64,000 nt of DNA from NCBI GenBank assembly GCA_016801845.1, contig CM028912.1, forward strand, positions 4,875,001 through 4,939,000, given 5' to 3'. Shown here one piece after another: positions 55,025 through 64,000 of this stretch. This DNA comes from Polydactylus sextarius (lineage: Eukaryota; Chordata; Actinopteri; Polynemidae). The translations under genes were made by a program, and so were the position numbers. Under the pieces are notes generated by a model. The model saw only the letters and a program-made list of their open reading frames with translations. It was not told where the DNA came from and made no database searches. Each line of letters begins with the position of its first letter. Position 1 is the first letter of the stretch.

Positions 55025-55839
55025 GGTTTGTTTGGGTTGGAGTTTTGTTTCTCGACGCAATGAGAAAATGAAACAATTTTCAGCATCAACAAGTCATCTG
55101 AAACAGCACATTGAAAACAGTGGGCGTGTTTGGAAATTATGTATGACGCACGTCCAGCTCCCTCTCAGCCTTTCAGTGCCTCCTTTTGCCTTATGAGTAT
55201 AATTGCTGACTTAGAGGTTAATTATTTGCTTCAGGCACGAGGTCTTCAATGTCCCTCATCAGAGGGTGAGTTTTAAATTACAGAAAAAGACCTTAAAAAC
55301 TGACCAATGATTTGATTTCATATCACAGGAAGAGAAGAAACTCACAGAGCCTCTAATGACCTCCTGAGGTCAAAACTTAGTTTTGGATGACACACTTTAT
55401 GTTTTCTGGGACTTAGTAAGACTTCTCAGATATTTTACTTTACTTTTGTTTATTATAAAACATGAAGTGTATTTACTTTTGCAATAAAAGAAGGTCAGTA
55501 AGAGATGACCTTCTTGAGTAAGAGAAGGTCAATAAGAGATGATTCAAATGAAGCAATTTGTGAAGAGACGCAACTCATACACATGATCTGTGACGCGTAG
55601 ATGTTACTTCATTTCACTGGGTCATTTGGAAACCACTGATGTATCACGTAGGGAAGAAAAAAAACAAGGTAAAAGAAACCAAAGTGTGTCTGTAATTTCA
55701 TTTTCCACCATGTTGAACTTTAAGGGAGGGATAAATAGCATTCTTCCAAAAAGGACATTACATATTATTGTCTATTACAAAATCTCTCCCATAGGTGTTT
55801 ACCCACATAAAAATCCCCTACAGCTCCACTAGAAACCTC

Positions 55840-56600
55840 AACCTTAAGGAATACTAGGACGTCAGAAGTCACCTTTAAAATCTCCAAAAAACGTTTTCAA
55901 CCTCCTTAATGACATCAGAACCCCATAAAAGTTTACAAGAAACATTATTAACGACGTCTGCAACTTGTTAAAAAAAACTGAAATCACTAATACCTTCTCA
56001 CTGACTGATAAAACTCCCAAAACTTGAAAACTGGAGCAGTGTCAGTGACAATAAGAACCTTGAAAAAACATCTAACACCCCTTATATGACTGATGAAAAC
56101 ACTTATTTAACAACTACTGATCTCAGTGATCCATTAAAGTTCTGAAGGGATTTGTGGAACCGTCTCATTAATGACCAGAACCTCCTAAAAGTCTAAAAAC
56201 CTTTCTTGTGGACGTCATAAAGGACAGCTCAAACCTTCAAAAGTCCCTTAGACACTAATAGATGATCTGTCCAACCTTGTTGTTGACCATTTAAAACTTC
56301 TAAAACAAACATCAGAACCTTAAAAAGACTCTTTTAAACTCTTGGAGGACCCTCAGAGACTCTTTATTAACCATGAAAACCTTTTAAAGAACCTCCAGAT
56401 CCTCCCAAAAGACCACTACAGCCTCTTTAGTGACAAAAAACATGTCTGCCCTCATCAGTGACCGCTTATTCGTTCTAAACAACTCTTAAACAATCTAAAA
56501 GACATCAAATCCTTCTCATCAACCAATAATTAATCTGAAATTATTCTTATATTTTCTCCATTAACTACCGGATCCTTTTAATGGACGACTGGAACTTTCT
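55840..56600. repeat. Highly degenerate minisatellite with period near 42 nt
   Basis: The motif CTCATTAATGACCAGAACCT and variants such as CTCCTTAATGACATCAGAAC, CTTTATTAACCATGAAAACC and CTCTTTAGTGAC return at about 55901, 55943, 55990, 56035, 56078, 56120, 56162, 56205, 56248, 56275, 56360, 56430, 56452, 56516 and 56558. Spacing mostly falls between 39 and 50. Each unit ends with an A-rich AAAAGTCTAAAAAC-like tail. Stops occur in all frames. Period and copy number were judged by eye. Confidence 0.6.
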
Positions 56601-57517
56601 TTAGATCTGATGTTCATTGTGTTTTTTTTATATATACAATGAAGAAATATCTAATTCTCATTTAGAAAATAAGTAAATACAGGAAACTGAAGGCAGAGCT
56701 CCATAAATAAATACTAGTGTCATCAGATGTCAATTTGAGCAGCTCCCTTGTTACTTTATGTCTCATTTTGTGAACTCTTTCTTTCTTTCTTCTTTTCTGA
56801 CTTTCAAGCAAGAAATATTAATAGTTGGTTCATACAGAGGCCTCTTCACCTCCTCCGTCCATAGTAACATAGGCAACATGAACACATACATGTATACGTC
56901 TATATATAAGTACAGACATCATTGTACCCAGATGATCTCACAGTCATCACAAAGGTATGTATCCCCGGTTCTGTCAAGAACAATAGGTCGTTTGTGTGTT
57001 AGCACTTAGCAAGACATGGACATAGAGATGCACAATCATTCATGCATCATTTCCTGTGACTTCGTTTAAGCACTTCATGTCAAGTTTCATGCAATAGCCA
57101 AAAAAAATAAATAAATAAATGAGTGTTTTCTGAATAAGGAAATCATAACAAGGCAGTAGTTTTAAAAATCTCTAAATCACCCCCATGACCTTTACACGGT
57201 CGTCACTGTTTCTGGAAAACACCGCAATCAATTTTCCCATAGTTTTAACACAACACGTCAGTGGCGACTTTATCTCTGCATTTTCCATCCCAACGTTTCT
57301 TACTCCTCCCTTTTCCTTCAACCCTCAGTTCAAATTCTCTGGAAAACCGCTGAGCCTGACCCTTCAGCAGTCTGACCACTTTACAAGCACATGTAGCCAA
57401 TGTTCAAACAGTGGCTACATGTGAGACCACACATCCACATCTGAACTGCAAACGCCAGGGTTTCAACAGGAATACCACAGAATGTAAACACACATGTTCA
57501 GAGGTTATTTCCCAACA

Positions 57518-57522
<5 letters not shown>

Positions 57523-57550
<28 letters not shown>
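57523..57550. repeat. (TA)n tract
   Basis: About 14 TA units, followed by two copies of ATATATAATTCAACACATA-type sequence. Confidence 0.9.
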
Positions 57551-57553
<3 letters not shown>

Positions 57554-58085
57554 CAACACATATATAATTCAACACATAATAACTGTCAATTTAATTTATA
57601 GTCTTCTGTTTTCTTGAGATGCCTGTTTAACCTTTTGCCACTAAAACATAAAGCGTCATATTACATTATTAGCGTCATTTGGCAAGAAGCCATGATGAGA
57701 TGTTCACAAGCTTTTCCATTCCCAAACATGAACTGACCATAATAACCAAAATGATATTACAAGGGACCTGTGTTTAGTGAAAACATAAAATATACAGTTT
57801 CATTTGAACAGTCGTTAATGGTATGAATTCTTAAAGTAACGTAAGCTGAAAGTAATCAAAAGTAATTAGTGGCGACGTGATTCATAGTAGAAAATGGCGC
57901 ATACATGTAGCACATACACAAAAACATATATGTACTCATACATTCACTGGACAGAACAGACAATCTGTTGTTTAAATGAAATTTTTCCATCTTCGTCTCT
58001 TGACTAAAGTAAAATCCTTCTTTAAGAGACAGGATCTATTAGCCTGAAGCTACATTTTATAATTCACTTTAAGTTGTTTGTTTTT

Positions 58086-58255
58086 AACCAGTTCTTCCTT
58101 CAGTTTGTTCAAAATGCAGCTGTTTCTGACACCGACATGTAAACGACTCCCATGCTCTGCCCACTTCACCGGCTTCCAGTTTATTGTAGAATTGATTTTA
58201 AGATTTTAATGTTTGTTTTTAAAGCAAGTTATGACCTTGCCCAACATTACCCCCC
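58086..58255 (+). mobile_element. Remnant of a LINE reverse-transcriptase C-terminus
   Basis: The plus-strand translation LQFVQNAAVSDTDM, a stop, then TTPMLCPLHRLPVYCRIDFK and ILMFVFKASYDLA. The set VQNAA ... PLHRLPVxxRIDFKI ... VFKA is the signature of the C-terminal end of reverse transcriptase in fish non-LTR elements (Rex/L2/CR1-like). It is broken by a stop and is only about 55 codons long, so it is a dead fragment. The exact clade is not determined. Confidence 0.7.
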
Positions 58256-60359
58256 CCACACCCCTCCCCAACAAGGTCTGATTGATTGAATGGTATGATT
58301 GATTATTTTACTCCTTAGCTTCTCCTGTTTTAATTAGTCAACACACACACAGAGCTGCTTACACGAACATGGTTACAGTCTAATATGACAAAAACAGCTG
58401 TAATAAAGTTACATTTTCTGTTTAGTTTATCAGTAATAAGATGCTGAGATTCATGGAATATAATATGTGCTGCTCAATCCTTCCTTCACACACACAACAC
58501 TGTGTCAGCCTGTGGTGTAAATGACTCGTCCCTCTGTTAGTGGCACAGCTCCTGGCAGTGACGGAGGACCTTCGTCACTGTTGCTGTTGCTTACGATTTT
58601 TGTTTGACTCTGGTCTCTTTTTCCTCGGTTCCTCTGCCAGTGTCAGTAACAGCCCTGCTGGTGCAGCCCATCACACCTCCCGGCCACTGTTATCTAACTA
58701 ACTCGGTGGAGTGAAGTCACTGGGTCAAAGCAGATGCAGTCGCGACCCCTGGCCTAGAAAGTCACACATGCGTCAGCGCTCCAAATGGTTCAACCTCCAG
58801 CTATTATCGTTGCCATTCATCTCTGGGAAATCAATATGGTTGAAAATAGCACAGCTCGGTGTTTAATGATGAAGAATGAACCCTGTCAGACACTCCTACT
58901 ACTAAACAAAAACACTGTGTAATGAAATCCCTGCAGGTTTGTTCATGATGATAAAACAACAACACTGAGTTCAAAGCTGAGCAGAATGTGAATAAATTCA
59001 GAAAGATGGAGATTAGATAAAGGAACAAAGTGTGACATTTTCCTTGTATTTCCTATGGATGTACTTCACTATTAGTGGTTAGTGGGGGTGTGAAATTATT
59101 CAAGGATGTTAATAATATCAAGAACTATTTGAAAATAGTCCTTTAACTTTAATAGCTGAAACAAGCTTTCTATGAAAGATCCCTGGGGAACCATTAAGTT
59201 TGCAACTGAATTCTGATGAATGATCTTATTAAAACACCAAAATCTAAAAACATCTTTTTCTTTTAAGTAGCTTTTAAACACTAAAAACATACAGGAAGTG
59301 TGTCTTTTATATGCAAGTGTTTTATTTCACATGACCAACAGATTGTAACATGATATAGAGGCTATTTTTATCAACTTTATTGTTTATTTTTTGGAAATTT
59401 TATCAATCCAATTTGATCAACATAAGTTTTTTAGCCAACCCAGTATTTTGGCTCTTAGGAAGGTTGGTGTTAATTGGTTATTGGGTTTGGACCAAAACAT
59501 TTCAACATGTAACTACCTCATGGTGGTGGTGGTGACGTGTAACTGTTGTAATAATTATGAGGATGATGCTGATAGTAGATAGCATTTTGATAAAAGTGAC
59601 ATTCCCAGACCTGGATTAGCAGGTTAAAATATACTTACCTTGTACGTGTATTTTGTATGAACATGTTTATTCTAATCGTTATTTTTTTTTAGTCTAATAC
59701 AGTCATGTGTGATTTGAGGTTTTCATTAATCTGGTGTAAAATTATGCCAGAGTTATTCCTGTGGATGCAAAAAAAAGTTATTGTGCATCTATTTACAACT
59801 GTTTTTTTTTCTTTTTTTTTTCGCTGCATGTATCTCCATTCATCTTAATTCACTTCATTTAAATTACTTTAATTTGCTATAATACAGAATCAGAGAAACT
59901 ACCAGCATTATTATTTTACATTAAATCATGTTTATACATCTGCTCAAACTGAAATGATCAGTCAGAAAGACAAATGAAGTTTTCATAGTAAATCATTCCA
60001 CTGTCGTTGGTATATAATGAATGTTATTTTAAATGAGTGGATCCTTTTTGACCCATTTGTTTTCTCCCGTGTGACGACAGCACATGTGCACAGCTGCATG
60101 TTCCTTGATGAGCTTCATATTAAATTACCGTAACTTTTACTGCAAGTATTACTAAAAGCACTTCCCCGTCTCAAATCATTCATTAACCTAGTGTGACTAG
60201 ATTTTCAGACTTACTGGACGTACTCCTGCTCTGATTCTCGCTCAGATGATTTTCCTACTTAAGATTCCTAGGGATCCTGGGGTTGATTCCTGATAGGAAA
60301 TGCCTCTTTAGCCGACAGGAACACAGCACAATGGAGATCATTGTGAGGAATCACAGGGT

Positions 60360-60382
60360 TTTTTTTTTTTTTTTTTTTTTTT
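60360..60382. repeat. Poly(T) tract
   Basis: About 22 T, possibly the poly(A) tail of an old minus-strand retroinsertion; no body recognised next to it. Confidence 0.7.
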
Positions 60383-61134
60383 ATTATTGAAAGCTGTGAT
60401 GTGGGGAGCAGGAGGGGACAGTGGAGGAACGGAAGACATCCTGGTTTTAACTTTCTCATTTTGCGTCATTCCTTCGTCAAAACTTATAAATCACAAGCGT
60501 GTCAGCAAATGAAACGATAGAAACCCCTGCGCCTGCTGTCTCTCATCTCCTCCTCTGTTTCATGTCTGCTGTTGTTGCACTTACGCAAGGAAACATATGG
60601 CTAAAAAGTAATTTTGACAGCAGGAGACATAGTTCGAATACACAACTGACAGACAGACGTGCAGGGAGAGTATGTGATTGACAAACTGAGCTGAAGAGAA
60701 AAGTCAAACGAGTGGCGAGTAGAGCAGCTGTTCGTTCTGATTTCTCTTGTGCGTCACACTCAGTCCCCTCAGGAGCAGCACAGCGGTTTGAAACTAACCT
60801 TTGCACTTAAATTAGGAGCGACGGAGAGGGGAGGGAATACAGTTTAAAGTTGCGTTGGTTGCCAAAATGTGTTTATTGTTTCCCATATTTTCTTACAATG
60901 TCCCTTTGGAGAGAAAGAGAACATTGAAAACTCACGTCTCTGTTTCTGCTCTGGTGTCAGCCAAGTGTTAAACAGTTCCAGTGTAAAAGACGCACAGGAT
61001 TGTTGTGGCTTGTTGAAGAAAAACAAAAATGCTAAACTGCTCTCACTTTTTAGTTTCAGTATAAACCACTCCGATAGCAAAACCTTTGTGCTGTCAACTT
61101 GTACTGAACTGCATTGATCAGAGCGCTACACAGT

Positions 61135-61485
61135 CCTTCATTAGGTAGCACACAACTGATCAATTCATAGGCTCTAATTAAAGGCTATTGCTGATTAATG
61201 AATTGTTTAATTGCTTCATCAAGTGAATCAACTTTTGGATTTTCCATGTCTTAATCCAACACTTGAGCCAGCACATAAATTCATTAGAGAGCTTCACATC
61301 TGCACCTCTAAATGTTTATACATCATTAATAATAACATCAATGGGTTTCTAATTTTGTAATCAGCAATCGGCAATCATTAGTAAGCATATAAATGTTAAC
61401 AAATCATTAAAGATCCACAATAATCCATGATGCTTGCTTTTGATTACAACTAATGACACATTTGTAAATGATTTGATCTGTTGGC
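61135..61485. promoter_or_regulatory. Candidate conserved noncoding element, homeodomain-core rich
   Basis: The AT-rich block holds many TAAT/ATTA cores (CTAATTAAAGG, GATTAATGAATTG, TTTAATTG, CATTAATAATAAC, AATCATTAG, AACTAATGAC) in non-repetitive sequence within a gene desert. This resembles fish developmental enhancers, but AT-rich DNA gives such cores by chance, so the call is weak. Confidence 0.25.
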
Positions 61486-62530
61486 GACATCATCTCCACA
61501 CCTCAGTAGCCTAAAGGTTAAAGGAGCAGGATGTGCAATTTTTATGACAAATAATATGTCACCAGAGATTCAGGAATCATGTTAATCTGAAGCACTGACA
61601 ACAATAGTGCAGCCAGAATATTCACATTTTAATATTTAATTTGCAGCACATTAACCATGTTTATGATTAGATTTTATGTTTTGTCTTGTTCCACCCACTG
61701 CTGTCTCCCTGTCACCAAGTCAGTAGCATTTCATCACAGGTTGTCAGTTACCACTGAGCTGCAGCTGCAAACATTAAGGATTACAAATGTTTAACGTTAC
61801 TAAAAACTAAAAGGCCTCGCTATGACTCAGAAACATCTTGAAAAAGCAGAAACCATCTTTCAAACACATTGCACATGTGTTTTAGGCCAGCGAACACTCC
61901 AGTGCATTAGCAGTCGCTTCAGCTTTAGCATTAGCATCACAGCTAAATGCCGTAATACACAGATTATCACCAGTGCAGTTGTGTTGCAGCAACAGTTGTG
62001 AAACCAGTCAATTTGAGTTTGACTGCAGAACGAGATACTGATCTTTTGCAGGATCTTTTTTTTTTTTTTTTGTCATATTTGCTGAAAAATAAAATATCCA
62101 TGTCTGTAATAGGATTTGCAAAAAATCCACATTTCCTGTTGTGCTTTAACCAATCAGAGCGAGGGGGAGGAGTCGCTCCCTGTTAATCACAGCTTGTCAA
62201 ACCCCCTCTTAATCTTCTAAATATTTACTTCTTAAGTAGTGTGGTAAACCATAACTATGTCATGGTCGAACCAAAAACCTTCACCCTGCTTCCTCTGTGA
62301 CAAAATGAATCAAGAAATGCCTCGTTTGCCAGACAGCAGCCACAATCTTTGTTATTTGTGTTTCCATCAGCTGTTTATTTACCAAGTTTAGCATCCGCCA
62401 TCATTCATCAACTTGCTAAGAGCTGTGTCCAGCGATAGACAGCTGCAGCAACAGCAATAAAATCTGTTTTTTTTCCATTTCTTGTTAGCATGCTAACCAG
62501 ATCGCTCTGGCTCAGCCCTCTCATCATATT

Positions 62531-62558
62531 GTTTTTTTTTTTTTTTTTTTTTTTTTTT
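62531..62558. repeat. Poly(T) tract, possible tail of a minus-strand retrocopy
   Basis: About 28 T. On the minus strand it follows non-AT-rich sequence (62560-62750), as a poly(A) tail would. No parent gene or element was recognised and no target duplication was found. Confidence 0.45.
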
Positions 62559-63519
62559 GATAAGGAGTCTCTGTAACATCTGGTCTGTCCTCAGCTCAAC
62601 AAGAGAGGAAGAAGTATTGCTGTCCACAGAGTATATTTGCAATGTTGACTGACACTGAGGCTCTGAGCAAGCGACCATTATCACCCACCAACACCACCCA
62701 GGCCTGGCCAACTATGTCCGGTGGGAAAGAAAGGAAGTGATAGACTTAGAAGCAAAACAAGAATCAACATGGGTGTTGGGTTTTCCCTGAAAAGAAATTT
62801 GGTGATGGACTTGCATTGGACTTATTTTTTCCAAACTAGAAATAAAACAGCTGTTATGTTCTATGGTTCATGAGCATCTCTCTGCATGTACTCAGATAAA
62901 CTGGCACGATAACGCAAACTGTTTTCAATGTTTGCATTAGTTAGATAACCATTTACCATATATTTAGATTCACATCCCACCTCTCTTTTATTTGAGCAAC
63001 AGTGATCAGATACAACAATATCAAGAAAAAAATCATTAAAGTAAGGCTCACTTTTTACATTTTATCCAGATCTTATCTCTAAACTCCACCCAATCTCAGA
63101 GGAAATAACCAAAAAAAAAAGGACAGAAATAGGAAAATAAGAGACTAATGGGCTGAACAGGTCCTCATTGATCCACAAATCATGAGATGACAAAGTGAAA
63201 CATGTTTCCAGTTTAAAAGAATTAGTAAACAAGGTGTGGGAAGCCATAGCATGTCCAAAACCTTTGTACAAGATCAGCCAAGATGTGACATAATCTTTCA
63301 TTTGTAAATGATTTGCAATCATGTAGAGCAAGAACTGATAACTAAGTAACGACAAACAAGTCAAAAAACAAACATTTCTATAATATTGTGAAGGACCTTG
63401 AGATAAATGTTTTAACGCTACCCCATGTTGATTAAAAACTAAACAAAAACACTACCTTCATGTACTATTAATTCTATCTATTCAAGTCAAGAAAGTGTGT
63501 TGCTGAAGTTTGACTCAGA

Positions 63520-64000
63520 TCAGTCGTCCGCTGGAGAGCTGGACCTCTGGTGTGTGGCCAGGTACTGTTGAGCTTCTTTCACCGATGAGAGCTGCTGCAT
63601 GCTCCCATCCTCCTTGGTGATGAACAGCCGCGCCGGATACCGAAGTGAAGGCTTCAGCTGGTGGTTGTATAGTTGGGCCATGACTTCTTTGAACTCTGCA
63701 CGCTGCTTCAAAACTTCACGGCTGTAATCCTCACTTATGTAGACTGGGTCTCCTTCATATTTAAGTTTGTCTCGCTTTTTTCGGACTTCACGGATGACCA
63801 TGTCCTTAGTCTGGAACTTGCTGAAACACATGATTACAGCTCTAGGGTTTTTTCCTGGACCAGGCTTAGGTCTGAGTTCCCGGTGAGCTCTGTCGAGTTC
63901 TGGAGGGGAAGGAAGCAATTCCTTCCCCACTAGATCCACCAGGAGGTTAGAGAAGAACTGTGTTGGATTGGCACCCTCAACTTCTTCAGGTACGCCATGA
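63520..64000 (-). mobile_element. L1-type retrotransposon ORF1 (partial, open to right edge)
   Basis: An open frame on the minus strand from the right edge to a stop at 63520. It reads HGVPEEVEGANPTQFF, then LPSPPELDRAHRELRPKPG, then PRAVIMCFSKFQTKDMVIRE, and ends with DGSMQQLSSVKEAQQYLATH. This is the RRM plus C-terminal domain order of L1 ORF1 proteins (transposase 22 family), RNA-binding chaperones that coat the element's own RNA. At least 150 codons are unbroken, so the copy is fairly young. The N-terminal coiled coil would lie outside the window. No ORF2 (endonuclease or reverse transcriptase) was recognised downstream between 63519 and 60000, so this copy seems to lack it or to be truncated. 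Confidence 0.85.

Larger units (their letters stand above)
53022..63519. other. Gene desert downstream of cbs
   Basis: About 10.5 kb with no coding exon I can support. I looked for crystallin alpha A and SIK1, neighbours of CBS in human, and saw nothing like them. It starts with the cbs 3' UTR; no canonical AATAAA was found in the first 900 nt, and ATTAAA at 53441-53446 is a possible signal. Near 54243-54265 a palindromic CRE (TGACGTCA) and an E-box (TCACGTG) sit close together, a candidate regulatory site. Repeats and retroelement remnants inside are listed separately. Confidence 0.55.

Noticed and set aside
60499..61117. Several 60-87 codon frames on both strands as a candidate gene
   Set aside because: They overlap one another on opposite strands, show no domain, and no exon pair joins them.
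63062..63364. 100-codon minus-strand frame as a possible ORF2 start
   Set aside because: It has no endonuclease motif of L1 ORF2 and looks like AT-rich spacer downstream of ORF1.

Overview
The window looks like nuclear DNA from a ray-finned (teleost, probably percomorph) fish. Its genes have many short exons with GT-AG introns. The encoded proteins are close relatives of vertebrate ASB11, PIGA, APP, GABPA, U2AF1 and CBS. The spacers hold long (CA)n tracts and fish-type DNA transposons. No prokaryotic operon, CRISPR array, rRNA or tRNA gene was seen.

Layout: (1) 0.7-1.4 kb, minus: 5' part of an ASB11-like ankyrin/SOCS-box gene running off the left edge. (2) 2.3-8.4 kb, minus: complete piga, with a noncoding first exon and a promoter carrying ETS and CRE motifs. 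(3) 8.4-11.5 kb: gene-free, with one small inverted-repeat transposon. (4) 11.5-14.2 kb, minus: a small two-Ig-domain membrane receptor not assigned to a named gene. (5) 14.8-30.4 kb, plus: complete app (appa-like) with a Kunitz exon. (6) 30.5-about 36 kb, minus: gabpa, tail to tail with app. (7) 38.2-41.9 kb, plus: u2af1. (8) 43.1-43.95 kb: a T/G-rich minisatellite. (9) 45.1-53.0 kb, plus: cbs. (10) 53-63.5 kb: gene desert with a degenerate 42-nt-period repeat, a LINE remnant and low-complexity tracts. (11) 63.5 kb to the right edge, minus: ORF1 of an L1-type retrotransposon.

The genes do not form one pathway. PIGA starts GPI-anchor synthesis in the ER, APP is a membrane adhesion/signalling precursor, GABPA is an ETS transcription factor, U2AF1 recognises 3' splice sites, and CBS makes cystathionine. 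app-gabpa and u2af1-cbs both correspond to human chromosome 21 pairs, while asb11-piga corresponds to human Xp22. GABP/ETS-type motifs lie at the piga and u2af1 promoters, so the GABPA encoded here could regulate its neighbours; that is inference.

I did not find a convincing undescribed system. The most interesting observations are protein-level departures in conserved genes (His at the Kunitz P1 site of APP, loss of two amyloid-beta histidines, loss of the CBS CXXC motif), two introns absent from the human piga and app genes, a GC-AG intron in cbs, a THAP-bearing P-like transposon relic, a TA-flanked miniature transposon, and two unusual minisatellites. Exon borders were read by eye from splice signals and reading-frame continuity; all family comparisons are from memory, without database searches.
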